Shown here piece after piece: positions 9,925 through 18,792 of a stretch of DNA of 64,000 nt. The first letter of the stretch is position 1, and each line of letters starts with the position of its first letter. Source of the DNA: Pleurocapsa sp. PCC 7319. Its GTDB lineage: Bacteria > Cyanobacteriota > Cyanobacteriia > Cyanobacteriales > Xenococcaceae. The stretch spans positions 3,817,322-3,881,321 of the forward strand of contig NZ_KB235922.1 in NCBI RefSeq assembly GCF_000332195.1, read 5' to 3'. A program made the position numbers and the translations under genes. The notes below the pieces were generated by a model. The model did no database searches. It saw only the letters and a program-made list of their open reading frames with translations, and was not told where the DNA came from.

Positions 9925-10002
9925 ATCTAGTAGACTTGCCTTTAAGAAAAGTATAGATAATTATTACAAAAAGATCTTTTTTGCATAACTTGTAGGGTTA
10001 AA

Positions 10003-10059
10003 AACCAAGTAGTAAATCGAGTTTTTTCTCTAGATATCAATACGATTTATTACTTGGTT
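10003..10059. terminator. Long inverted repeat downstream of the TM2 gene
   Basis: Arms AACCAAGTAGTAAATCG (10003-10019) and CGATTTATTACTTGGTT (10043-10059) pair over 17 bases with one mismatch around a loop of 23 bases. No clean T-run follows. It may act as a bidirectional terminator between two convergent genes or may be a small repeat. Confidence 0.45.
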
Positions 10060-10219
10060 GAACTAGGATAAACTTTAGAGCTTTTTGGTAAATCACCATT
10101 AAAAGTCTCAGGGCTAGATATTTTTGAGTCTAAATATTCAGGATTTCCGCAATCAATTGTTACTGTGCTTATTCTTGATTTGAAGTTTTGTATGACTCTC
10201 TAATTTTCACCGTCTAGGG

Positions 10220-11224
10220 CTATTTCAACTTTACCACCATCTTGCCAATATTTTTGCCTTCAAACAGACCGATGAATGCGCTAACAGCTTGGTCAATCCC
10301 AGTCACCACTGTTTCTTTACTTTTTAGTTTACCAGCTTGGACATAACCGCCCACTTCCCGTTCAAATTCACTCTGGTGATCGAGCCAATCACTAACAATT
10401 AAGCCTTTCATCGTTAATCGTTTGGTAGTCATATTAGGAAGATTATGCGGTGCAGACGGTGGCTCGGTCGCGTTATAGCTTGCAATACTGCCACAGGCGA
10501 TGATTCGACCATGCGTCCGTAAAACTGAAAGAGCAGCTTCGAGCATCTCGCCACCTACATTATCGAAGTAGACATCAATTCCATCTGGCGCAGCCGATTC
10601 TAGCTTTTCGAGGACAGAACCGCTTTTGTAATTAAAAGCTTCATCAAATCCACAGTATTCCTTAAGATATTCAATCTTTGACGATGAACCAGCAGTTCCT
10701 ATAACTTTACATCCCCGTATTTTTGCCAGTTGTCCAGCTACACTTCCAACCGCCCCAGCCGCGCCCGAAATGAAAACTATGTCGTCCGCCTTGACCTCGA
10801 CTAAATTTAATCCTACCCAAGCGGTCATGCCAGTTGACCCTAAAGCACCGAGGTAAATCGAAAGTGGTTGAATTTCCTGCTCGACTCGATGCAAATCCTG
10901 GGGTGCAGCGATGAAGTATTCTCGCCAACCAAAGTTAGATGTAACAATATCACCTGGTTGGAAATCTTGCGTGCGTGACTCGATCACTTCGCCTACTGCT
11001 GCACCTGTAAGGGGCTCACCTAACTCAAACGGCGGAATATAGGATTTTTCCTCATTCATACGACCGCGCATGTATGGATCGACCGACATATAAAGGTTAC
11101 GCACCAGCACCTGCCGATCTTGTAGTGGCTCTAGTTCGGTTTGAACCAGGTCAAAGTTATCCTTCGTGGGCATTCCCTCGGGACGAGAGATTAACCGAAT
11201 TTCCCGACTTTTGATAGCTGTCAT
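10220..11224 (-). CDS. NADP-dependent MDR oxidoreductase (CurA/prostaglandin-reductase type)
   Basis: 334 residues. Zinc-independent medium-chain dehydrogenase/reductase of the leukotriene-B4 dehydrogenase/CurA group: no zinc-binding cysteines, the YMSVDPYMRGRM signature near residue 45 and the nucleotide-binding AAGAVGSVAGQLAK loop. It likely reduces alpha,beta-unsaturated ketones or aldehydes with NADPH in the cytosol. The ATG encoding MTAIKSREI is chosen because AGGAG lies 6 bases upstream. The longer frame runs back into the MITE and is not credible. Confidence 0.9.
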   Translation of the reverse strand: MTAIKSREIRLISRPEGMPTKDNFDLVQTELEPLQDRQVLVRNLYMSVDPYMRGRMNEEKSYIPPFELGEPLTGAAVGEVIESRTQDFQPGDIVTSNFGWREYFIAAPQDLHRVEQEIQPLSIYLGALGSTGMTAWVGLNLVEVKADDIVFISGAAGAVGSVAGQLAKIRGCKVIGTAGSSSKIEYLKEYCGFDEAFNYKSGSVLEKLESAAPDGIDVYFDNVGGEMLEAALSVLRTHGRIIACGSIASYNATEPPSAPHNLPNMTTKRLTMKGLIVSDWLDHQSEFEREVGGYVQAGKLKSKETVVTGIDQAVSAFIGLFEGKNIGKMVVKLK

Positions 11225-11265
11225 ATTTTTCTCCTGATTGATGATAATTGCAGAACACAGTGATA

Positions 11266-11514
11266 TATATCCGTACAAAGTTACGTTAGGACAAATTTAT
11301 TTGATTGCTCGTAAGTAAAGGTGCGACCCCGCGTTATGCGGAGCGGTATACCACAAGGGCACAATGTCCTTTAGGGCGACGTAAGGCGTTTACCCAGGAG
11401 CGTTATCTAGGCAAGGGAATGCGCGACCGAAGGAAGTCCTTTAGGGCACCTCCCGAAGGGTGAGTAACGAGTAACGAGTAATGAGTGTCCTAATAAAAGT
11501 TCGTATTGCTATAT
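11266..11514. mobile_element. MITE family A, copy 2, carrying a GC-rich nested insert
   Basis: The ends match the family found at 1465 and 24236: left arm TATATCCGTAC...GTTAGGACAA, right arm ...GTGTCCTAATA...GTATTGCTATA, with the heptamers GAGTAAC/GAGTAAT before the right arm. It is about 249 bp instead of 106. The extra about 140 bp (roughly 11324-11462) is GC-rich, palindromic and contains two CCTTTAGGGC blocks. It lies directly upstream of the oxidoreductase start, so it may affect that promoter. Confidence 0.7.
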
Positions 11515-11541
11515 ATTAATCATATAGAAAACGAACCAGAG

Positions 11542-12030
11542 TTAGCTAGTTGGCGAGAAGCCCCACATCTCTATTACGACAGCAATGAGTGTGGGATGAA
11601 TCGCCAGTAATAGACTAGCTATAGGAGAATCTTGATTTTCTATATATTTTCTCAGTGTTGAAATAGTAACTCCACCACATGACGCGAGAAAGTAGCTACT
11701 ATCCCAAACCACTTTCTTTTTATAGTATGTTTTCTCTAGTTCTGGTAAAAATTCTTGCCTCAGCTTACGACTAGAAATACTTTTAAGGCTATTAACCAGT
11801 TTGCTTAATTGTATTTCTGGGTGGTATTGAAAAAGCAAGTGTGCGTGGTCACTCTCTGCGTTGAACTCAACGATTTTGCCGTCAAATTTATCCAACAAAG
11901 ATTCCCAGATTTCATGAAGCCTATCTATCATTGGCGCAGTCAAAACTTTACGTCTGTATTTGGTTGTTAAAACTAAATGAGCTTTTAAATCAGATACAGA
12001 ACGCCCTCTTGATACAAAATCTTTCTTCAT
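11542..12030 (-). CDS. tnpA: IS200/IS605 TnpA, HUH single-strand transposase
   Basis: 162 residues. Y1 HUH fold: the HxH metal site is in ESDHAHLLF near residue 62, and the catalytic Tyr is in STLRKYIENQ near residue 129. It would nick and rejoin single-stranded ends during replication. The last about 25 residues after the catalytic helix are encoded by the left-end hairpin region and are longer than in many relatives. Catalytic residues are intact, so it could be active. Confidence 0.92.
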   Translation of the reverse strand: MKKDFVSRGRSVSDLKAHLVLTTKYRRKVLTAPMIDRLHEIWESLLDKFDGKIVEFNAESDHAHLLFQYHPEIQLSKLVNSLKSISSRKLRQEFLPELEKTYYKKKVVWDSSYFLASCGGVTISTLRKYIENQDSPIASLLLAIHPTLIAVVIEMWGFSPTS

Positions 12031-12086
12031 GAATAGGTGGAGATAAATATGTTAATATCAGTGTATCAGAATAAACAACTCTAATT

Positions 12087-13478
12087 TTGCTATACAACTA
12101 CCAGTACCGACTAAGACCAACTACAGAACAAAAGCTTGTCCTTAATGACTGGCTTCGTATCTGTCGGTACTGGTACAACCGCCAACTGAGAGAAAGGTTT
12201 GATTGGTGGTCGAAGAATCGTAGCTACACTGACCGATGCCCATTAATCTGTCATTTGCCACAGTTAAAAGAAAAACCTGAATATTATGGGCAAAAAAAGC
12301 AGCTACCAATAATCAAAAAAGATTTGGTTTCTGTTGGCTGGAGTGGTGAATTGTTGGACTTCAATTCTGTTCCCTCACAGACTCTGCAAGAGGTGTGCAA
12401 ACGGGTGAAACTAGCTTTCAGTCGTTTCGTATCGGGAGACAAAAACGGTAAGCGTTCGGGCAAACCAAGATTCAAAATAAGCGTACGTTTCAGATCGATG
12501 GTTATGAGCGGGGTAAAGCTTCATTCTTGTTCTGTTGGTGGTAAATGGCTGCATATTAATTTGCCAAAAATAGGTATGGTCAAGGTGCGACATCATAGAC
12601 AACTGGTTGATGGTGCAACATTAAAGCAAGCTCAGGTAATCAAGAAAGTCGATGGTTGGTACATCAACCTAAGATTACAAGACGATTCTGTTCCTGATTT
12701 CCAGCCCGATATTACTCCTACTTGGGATAACTCATTGGGCATGGACGCTGTTCTTCATGAAAATGACTATTTGGCTACGAGCGAAGGCGTTAAATTACCT
12801 AGTCTTAAGTCATTTCGGAAATCTCAAGGCAAACTAGCCAAGATTCAGGCGCGTAAATCTACAAAAAAACGAGGTAGTAAATCTCGTCGTAAGCTGGCGA
12901 AGCGCGAAGCCAAGCTACATCAGCAAATAGCGAGAGCTAGAAAAGATCATGCCTACAATACTGCCCAGGCTCTCCTTAATACTGGCAAAAAAGTTTTCTT
13001 TCATGAACAACTCAATCTTGCTGGGTTGAGTCGGAGGAATAAAGTTAAAACTGATGAGACGGGTAAGTTTTTACCTAATGGACAGTCAGCTAAATCAGGA
13101 CTAAATAAGTCTTGGGCTGATGCTGCCTTTGGTCAGTTTTTCAACATACTGAAGTTCAAAGCCGAGAAAGCTGGTGCTTTGGTAATACCTGTTAATCCAC
13201 AATACACATCTCAATTGCTGCCGTACAAAGATGAATTTGTTTTTACCGATTGCAGCATCAGAGAATATTGGGATGAAGAATATCAACTTTTGGTAGACCG
13301 AGACATCTCGGCTGGAATAAATACCAAGAGGGTTGGACTGGATGTGTTTCCAACTTTAAAACGGCGTAAAGGGAATCCAGTAATAGTCGCATCTACTACT
13401 AATAGTACCTTGAAGCAAGTTCTCTCTGTCCTTCGGGATTTGGAGAAGCCTACATCTGTACCCGAAGGGTCAGTGTAG
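12087..13478 (+). CDS. tnpB: TnpB (IS605 OrfB) RuvC-like nuclease
   Basis: 463 residues, starting at TTG with the family start LYNYQYRLRPT. It has the N-terminal HTH and wedge regions, then RuvC acidic residues: Asp in LGMDAVL, Glu in FFHEQLNLAGL, and Asp in LVDRDISAGINTKR. TnpB uses an RNA from the element's right end to guide cutting. The zinc ribbon between the last two motifs, normally TSQxCxxCG...CxxCG, is degenerate: TSQLLPYKDE and a single Cys (TDCS). Nuclease residues remain, so loss of zinc need not mean loss of activity. The 3' end overlaps the probable guide-RNA scaffold. Confidence 0.88.
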   Translation: MLYNYQYRLRPTTEQKLVLNDWLRICRYWYNRQLRERFDWWSKNRSYTDRCPLICHLPQLKEKPEYYGQKKQLPIIKKDLVSVGWSGELLDFNSVPSQTLQEVCKRVKLAFSRFVSGDKNGKRSGKPRFKISVRFRSMVMSGVKLHSCSVGGKWLHINLPKIGMVKVRHHRQLVDGATLKQAQVIKKVDGWYINLRLQDDSVPDFQPDITPTWDNSLGMDAVLHENDYLATSEGVKLPSLKSFRKSQGKLAKIQARKSTKKRGSKSRRKLAKREAKLHQQIARARKDHAYNTAQALLNTGKKVFFHEQLNLAGLSRRNKVKTDETGKFLPNGQSAKSGLNKSWADAAFGQFFNILKFKAEKAGALVIPVNPQYTSQLLPYKDEFVFTDCSIREYWDEEYQLLVDRDISAGINTKRVGLDVFPTLKRRKGNPVIVASTTNSTLKQVLSVLRDLEKPTSVPEGSV

Positions 13479-13479
13479 G
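13449..13479 (+). other. IS605 right-end hairpin / probable omega-RNA 3' scaffold
   Basis: CCTACA-CTG...CCC GAA GGG...CAG-TGTAGG folds into an imperfect hairpin that covers the tnpB stop codon. In IS605 elements this position holds the TnpA recognition hairpin. In active TnpB systems it is also the 3' part of the guide RNA, whose guide would be the DNA just outside the element. Confidence 0.5.
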
Positions 13480-13571
13480 TACATCACCGAAGAAAATTCG
13501 TGATTTATTTGATCGAGAAATCTATTCTCGGTTTAAATAGTCTTTAGTGGGCTTGATTGCATGAATTAATA

Positions 13572-14285
13572 ATGATTGTCAAAGGTTGCTCGTCGATCGC
13601 TCAATTAAAACAAATTTCCATCTTTAAAGATTTAGTTTCCACCCAACTAGAAAGTCTTATTCCCTATAGTTGTGTTCGAGAATATCAATCAGATGAGATA
13701 GTAATGCAAGAAGGCGATCACATCCCGCAACAACTTCATGCTCTAATTACGGGTAGACTGGAAATCAAAAAAATTGCTGACAGTGGTAAAGAAACAGTCG
13801 TGCGACTCATTCCAGCAGGAGAACTCTTTGCCGCACCAGCTATTTTTGGCAACGGATTGTCCCCCGCAACGGTAATCTGTCAAGTAGAATCGCAAATATT
13901 AACGATCAACCGCGAAGCTTTATTAAAAGCGATCTCTCACTCACCAGAAATTAGTTTAAGAATACTAGAAGTATTTAATCAAAGACTACAACAACTCCAC
14001 AATACAGTACACGGACTAATTTCTGAACGGGCAATAATGCGTTTAGTCAGATTAATTGAATATTATCGCGATCGCTATGGCACTCACACAACAAAAGAAG
14101 GAGATTGTTTGAATCTAAAATTGCCCTACTATCAAATTGCTCGCAGTATTGGTATTACCTACGAAGAATGTGTGCGTTTGTTTAAAAAATTGCCAGGAAC
14201 GGTGATTTATCGAAGAGGCGGAACAATTATTATTCGAGATTGGGGAAAATTAGAAGAGGTAAGTAAAATCCGATCTAAACCTTAG
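13572..14285 (+). CDS. Crp/Fnr-family transcriptional regulator
   Basis: 237 residues. An N-terminal cyclic-nucleotide-binding-type beta barrel (about 15-125) contains EIVMQEGD and LIPAGELFAAP. A long dimer helix follows, then a C-terminal winged helix (about 155-230) with the recognition helix around YYQIARSIGITYEECVR. The effector cannot be read; the phosphate-binding cassette of true Crp (GExAL...R[TS]A) is not obvious. ATG 13572 is preferred over the TTG at 13557. It follows the IS605 element directly, so its native upstream region may have been displaced. A small CGAGAA/TTCTCG hairpin sits 40 bp upstream. Confidence 0.88.
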   Translation: MIVKGCSSIAQLKQISIFKDLVSTQLESLIPYSCVREYQSDEIVMQEGDHIPQQLHALITGRLEIKKIADSGKETVVRLIPAGELFAAPAIFGNGLSPATVICQVESQILTINREALLKAISHSPEISLRILEVFNQRLQQLHNTVHGLISERAIMRLVRLIEYYRDRYGTHTTKEGDCLNLKLPYYQIARSIGITYEECVRLFKKLPGTVIYRRGGTIIIRDWGKLEEVSKIRSKP

Positions 14286-14315
14286 CTAATAGCTCTCTAA
14301 AACGCCTAATGTGAA

Positions 14316-16907
14316 TTAATTTTGATTACCATTTACATCGGAAGGTTCTTGTTCTAAAGTTTCTACCATTTGTTCTAAAGTTTGTTTAGATTCGTCGTCG
14401 TGATAATTAAACGGAAGTAATTTACTTGCCTCTTCCGCAGCTAGAGGTCGACCAAACCAAAAACCTTGCATATGTTGACAATTTAAACTACGCAATAAAT
14501 CAATTTGTGCTTGGGTTTCCACTCCTTCAGCCACTACCCTAAGATTGAATCCTTTGCCTAATTCTATTAATGCTGCAATAATCGCCACATCCTTAGGGTT
14601 ATCAGTTAATTGTTCAACTAAAGAGCGATCTATTTTTAAAGTACTTAAAGGAAATTGTTTAAGATTTTCCAGGTAAGAAAAGCCAGCAGTAAAATCATCA
14701 ACAGCAATATGTATTCCTAAGGCATGTAATTGCTGAAGAAGATGCTGACTATGTTCAATATTTTGAATCAAACTGTCTGCACTAATTTCTAATTCTAATA
14801 AATTAGATTCTAAACCGGTTTCTGACAATATTGCGCCAATTTTTTGTACTAAATCGGGCTGTTGAAATTGAGCAGAAGATAAACTCACTGTCATTTTTGA
14901 TGCAGGTAATCCCTGGGATTGCCATGCTTTATTCTGGTTACAGGCTGTGCGGATTGTCCATTCTCCAATCGGCACAATAAGTTTAGTTTTCTCGGCTGCT
15001 TTAATAAAATTATTAGGAGCGACTAAGCCTAACTCTGGATGTTCCCAACGTAATAAAGCCTCAATTGCTTCTAGTTTTCCGGTATCTATATTGATCTGGG
15101 GTTGATAATACAGCCTAAATTCTTCTCGTTCTAGAGCTTTTTGCAGCAAAGCTTCTAATTCTAGGGATACTAATGCCTGGGTATTCATGGCAGCATCATA
15201 AAATTGATAACTGCTTTTATTTTGGTGAGCACGATCTAGTGCTGTATTGGCATTAGCTAAGAGAATTTCTTCATTAGCGCCATCTTGAGGGTAAATGGCA
15301 ATACCAATAGTGGTGTTGGCGGTAGCATAGGTGTCACCAATTTTAAAAGATTGCTTGATAGATTTTTGAATTCGTTGATTTATTCGGGCTACTTCTTCTA
15401 CACCACTAATTTGAGGCATTAGTAGAGCAAACTTACCTTCTTGCCAATGAACCACTGTATCTCCAGAACGCAAACAGGTACTTAATCTTTGACCTAAATT
15501 GGCTAAAAATTGGTTACTTTTCTGAATGCCAATCGTAGCGCGAATATCAGGTAGAAAATCAATATTACAAAACATCACTGCTAACAGTTTTTCGCTTCTT
15601 CTAGCATTGGCGATCGCCGTCAGTAATTGTTGATTAAATACGTCTCTCTTGGATAAGTCAATCCCCAAGATATTGCTAGCATTTTCTGGAAGATGTTGGC
15701 GTTCAGTCAGTTCATGTATGACTAGACAAATTTTTTCGCTTAAACCAGAATTAATAGAGTCAATTTTGACCTGAGCTTTGACTATATTGCTATTATGATG
15801 ACGTAATAGGCACTCTCCCCAAAAGCTATTTTTTTCAGTGATAACTCTCTGTAAAACTGCTGACAGTTTCTCCGATTCGCAACTTAGCTCATATATATTC
15901 ATTTGCAGCATTTCTGTGGCAGAATATCCTAACAAATCGCTACAAGCAGAATTTACTTCAATGATTTTTTTAGTAGCTATATCAACAATAATAATTCCTT
16001 CAGAGATTTGTTGAACTATGCTATTGTAAAGTGCTGTTTTGTGTTCAAGTTTAGTTTCTAAATTCTTTTGCTGAGTTATATCTACTATGAAATTTATAAT
16101 TGCTTGATTATCTGGTAAATAGTGAGCATTTTGCAGAAAAACCCGATCGCCAACCTTAACTTCTCTAGTGATAATATTTTTATCTTGATTTTGATATTCA
16201 AAAATTAGGTTCTCAAATAAAGGATGGTTGAGCTTTTGATGATAGATATCTTTAAAGTGAATCAGACCAGCCGAATTTATATAGGTGATATTTCCTGATA
16301 AATCTATTTCGATAATTGGCTGAAAACTCAATTCACCAAGGGAAGTTTGATGTGAAGATTCCCAAGATTTGCCAGTATGGAGAGCCTCTGGAGGTGAAGC
16401 AACAATTGTATCTTTATTAGTGAGAGTATTTTTACTTACTTCCAGCCTGGTAGCATTATCGTTCTTATAATTAGCGGGGGAGTTTTGATCTGCTTGGCTA
16501 ATAGAGATTTGATATCTAGCCTGAGCATCTCCACTAAATTGGATCACATCTCCGTGTTTTAGTTCATGAACTAAGCTCTTCTTACCATTGATATAAATTC
16601 CATTACGACTTCTATTCCCTTGCAAATCTCCATCTAAGATCCAATAAGAATACTTATTCGTTTTTGCATCTGTTCTTCTAAGTAAAGTAGCGTGATTACG
16701 AGAAGTTTTTTGACAAGAAAGAACAATATCATTACTTGAATGGCGACCAATAGAATAAGTAGCACCATCGAGGGGAATCTCCCTTTCAAAAGAGGGATCT
16801 TCAATTACTAACACATGGTGTAACTGAGCTAAACTATCCATCGTCTTATCTAGGTTATATTGTTGATCCATATTGCTCTTAGCATCAATTAAAGTTACTT
16901 TAACCAT
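14316..16907 (-). CDS. FHA-PAS-PAS-GGDEF-EAL signalling protein
   Basis: 863 residues, cytosolic. Order: FHA phosphothreonine-binding domain (about 35-130; SIGRHSSNDIVL, SRNHATL), two PAS domains (about 195-395), GGDEF (about 425-575) and EAL (about 590-840). The GGDEF signature is replaced by WQEGKF and the upstream metal Asp context is weak, so cyclic-di-GMP synthesis is unlikely. The EAL domain keeps EALLRW, the DD pair (DDFTAG), LKIDRS and AEGVET, consistent with phosphodiesterase activity. The FHA domain implies control by a Ser/Thr kinase; one is encoded 2 kb away. Convergent with the Crp-type gene, 30 bp apart. Confidence 0.92.
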   Translation of the reverse strand: MVKVTLIDAKSNMDQQYNLDKTMDSLAQLHHVLVIEDPSFEREIPLDGATYSIGRHSSNDIVLSCQKTSRNHATLLRRTDAKTNKYSYWILDGDLQGNRSRNGIYINGKKSLVHELKHGDVIQFSGDAQARYQISISQADQNSPANYKNDNATRLEVSKNTLTNKDTIVASPPEALHTGKSWESSHQTSLGELSFQPIIEIDLSGNITYINSAGLIHFKDIYHQKLNHPLFENLIFEYQNQDKNIITREVKVGDRVFLQNAHYLPDNQAIINFIVDITQQKNLETKLEHKTALYNSIVQQISEGIIIVDIATKKIIEVNSACSDLLGYSATEMLQMNIYELSCESEKLSAVLQRVITEKNSFWGECLLRHHNSNIVKAQVKIDSINSGLSEKICLVIHELTERQHLPENASNILGIDLSKRDVFNQQLLTAIANARRSEKLLAVMFCNIDFLPDIRATIGIQKSNQFLANLGQRLSTCLRSGDTVVHWQEGKFALLMPQISGVEEVARINQRIQKSIKQSFKIGDTYATANTTIGIAIYPQDGANEEILLANANTALDRAHQNKSSYQFYDAAMNTQALVSLELEALLQKALEREEFRLYYQPQINIDTGKLEAIEALLRWEHPELGLVAPNNFIKAAEKTKLIVPIGEWTIRTACNQNKAWQSQGLPASKMTVSLSSAQFQQPDLVQKIGAILSETGLESNLLELEISADSLIQNIEHSQHLLQQLHALGIHIAVDDFTAGFSYLENLKQFPLSTLKIDRSLVEQLTDNPKDVAIIAALIELGKGFNLRVVAEGVETQAQIDLLRSLNCQHMQGFWFGRPLAAEEASKLLPFNYHDDESKQTLEQMVETLEQEPSDVNGNQN

Positions 16908-17201
16908 TTATTCAGTTGAAACTTTTATCAACACCAGCACCGCTCAAAAACCATGTAGCAGAATATGTTTTGGCTGCTCGTGATTGTTCTCTAACTGATG
17001 TACCAGCTATTAGATATATTTAGTATTATTCAAAGTATTGCTTGCTCTTCATAACAATTAATTATATTGTTCCCGAAAGCCAGAATAAAATATCAGCTAG
17101 AACCAATGAATTATCTATCTCGCTCAAATACTAGTAATTTTTCGGTTAGCTAATCACATTGAGGAAGCATAGGCTGGGGTGGATGAATAGTTAATTAATT
17201 C

Positions 17202-18731
17202 ATGTTGGCAAGGGTTTGGAGCGCAGCAATCGCAGGTATTAATGCCATCAAGGTAGGTGTAGAAGTTGATGTTTCTGGTGGACTGCCCAAGATTGTCATT
17301 GTGGGATTACCGGATGTGGCAGTGCAAGAATCGAGAGAGAGAGTTAAAGCTGCTCTCAAAAATGCTGATTTTGCCTTTCCAGTACGTAAAATTGTGATTA
17401 ATCTCACTCCCGCAGATTTACGTAAAGAAGGACCATGCTTTGATTTGCCTATTAGTATGGGTATTTTAGCCGCATCAGAACAGGTAGATCCGCAGTTGTT
17501 AGGAGATTATTTGTTTTATGGTGAAGTTTCTTTAGATGGTACTTTAAGACCAGTATCTGGAGTACTGCCAATTGCTGCCGCTGCTACCAATATGGGAATT
17601 GCTGGATTAATTGTGCCTCGCGGCAATGCTCAGGAAGCAGCAGTTGTCAAAGATATTGCAGTATATGGATTTGACAATCTCAAGCAAGTAGCAAGCTTTC
17701 TCAATCAACCAGATAAGTATCAGCCCATCACAGTAGAACACCAACTTCCATCCAGCCTATCTCGACCGCCAATACCTAATCTCAAGGACGTTAAAGGTCA
17801 GGTTCACGCCAGACGAGCCTTAGAAATTGCCGCAGCGGGAGGACATAATCTAATATTTGTTGGTCCCCCTGGTAGTGGCAAAACAATGCTGGCTAAAAGA
17901 CTTCCAGGTATTTTACCAAGTCTTTCTTTCCCCGAAGCATTGGAAGTTTCCCAGATTCATTCTGTTGCTGGTTTGCTCAAAGATCGAGGACGATTAATTA
18001 CAGAAAGACCGTTTCGTAGCCCTCATCATTCGGCATCTGGTCCTTCTTTGGTGGGAGGTGGTAGCTATCCACGCCCTGGTGAAATCTCCTTAGCCCACAA
18101 AGGTCTGCTTTTTTTGGATGAGTTGACAGAGTTTAAACGCAATGTACTGGAATATTTGCGTCAACCTCTTGAAGACGGTCAGGTAACGATTTCCCGTACT
18201 CGACAATCGGTAGTTTTTCCGGCTCAGTTCACCTTGGTTGCTAGTACAAATCCCTGTCCCTGTGGTTATTTTGGCGATCCAATTCAAAACTGTACCTGTT
18301 CTCCTCGGCAAAGAGAAAATTACTGGGCAAAATTATCTGGACCGTTAATGGATCGGATTGATTTGCAGGTAGCGGTTAACCGTCTTAAACCAGAAGAAAT
18401 GACCAGACAAACTTTTGGAGAGGATTCTCAAGACGTGAGAGAAAGAGTGGTTACTGCCCGAAAGCTAGCAGAAAAGCGTTTTCAGGGGGAAACCGGAATT
18501 AGCTGCAACGCCGAAATGCGATCACCCCACCTGCGAGAATTTTGTATCTTAGATGATGACAGCCGCAATTTATTAGAAGGGGCAATACGCAAACTAGGTT
18601 TATCTGCTAGAGCGATGGATCGGGTGTTAAAAGTATCTCGGACTATTGCTGACTTAGCAGGCGATCGCCACTTACAAAGTCATCATTTAGCAGAAGCCAT
18701 TCAGTATCGCACCATAGATAGAATGCAATAG
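17202..18731 (+). CDS. YifB/ComM-type Mg-chelatase-like AAA+ ATPase
   Basis: 509 residues, full length. N-terminal Lon-protease-like fold ChlI domain (about 20-145; VDVSGGLPKIVIVGLPD), central AAA+ module with Walker A GPPGSGKTM and Walker B LLFLDE, and a C-terminal Mg_chelatase_C domain with a Cys-rich NPCPCGY segment. In transformable bacteria ComM is a hexameric helicase that extends branch migration of incoming single-stranded DNA. Here it would act in natural transformation or recombination. It starts at ATG with no neighbour in the same operon. Confidence 0.93.
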   Translation: MLARVWSAAIAGINAIKVGVEVDVSGGLPKIVIVGLPDVAVQESRERVKAALKNADFAFPVRKIVINLTPADLRKEGPCFDLPISMGILAASEQVDPQLLGDYLFYGEVSLDGTLRPVSGVLPIAAAATNMGIAGLIVPRGNAQEAAVVKDIAVYGFDNLKQVASFLNQPDKYQPITVEHQLPSSLSRPPIPNLKDVKGQVHARRALEIAAAGGHNLIFVGPPGSGKTMLAKRLPGILPSLSFPEALEVSQIHSVAGLLKDRGRLITERPFRSPHHSASGPSLVGGGSYPRPGEISLAHKGLLFLDELTEFKRNVLEYLRQPLEDGQVTISRTRQSVVFPAQFTLVASTNPCPCGYFGDPIQNCTCSPRQRENYWAKLSGPLMDRIDLQVAVNRLKPEEMTRQTFGEDSQDVRERVVTARKLAEKRFQGETGISCNAEMRSPHLREFCILDDDSRNLLEGAIRKLGLSARAMDRVLKVSRTIADLAGDRHLQSHHLAEAIQYRTIDRMQ

Positions 18732-18749
18732 CGGATATTTATATTTATA

Positions 18750-18770
18750 GGGGCGAACGGCGATTCGCCC
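18750..18770. terminator. Hairpin between convergent comM-like and kinase genes
   Basis: GGGCGAA (18751-18757) pairs with TTCGCCC (18764-18770) around a 6-base loop. It is followed on the plus strand by TTACAAAAATTTT. It sits between two gene ends and may terminate the plus-strand transcript. The same sequence type is common in cyanobacteria as a small interspersed palindrome, so function is uncertain. Confidence 0.45.
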
Positions 18771-18792
18771 TTACAAAAATTTTATCTTTCTA

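Larger units (their letters stand above)
11515..13490. mobile_element. IS200/IS605-type element with divergent tnpA and tnpB
   Basis: The HUH transposase tnpA and the RNA-guided nuclease-type tnpB are divergently arranged with only 56 bp between their starts. Imperfect hairpins lie at both outer margins: CCCACA/TGTGGG at 11562-11595 and CCTACA...TGTAGG at 13449-13479. Each overlaps the 3' end of its gene, as expected for the subterminal hairpins recognised by TnpA. These elements make no target duplication, so the exact tips cannot be fixed. The left tip lies close to the MITE end. Confidence 0.75.

Noticed and set aside
10707-10928. Frames antisense to or overlapping the oxidoreductase and other long genes
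   Set aside because: Shadows of strongly supported genes; no independent motif or start signal.
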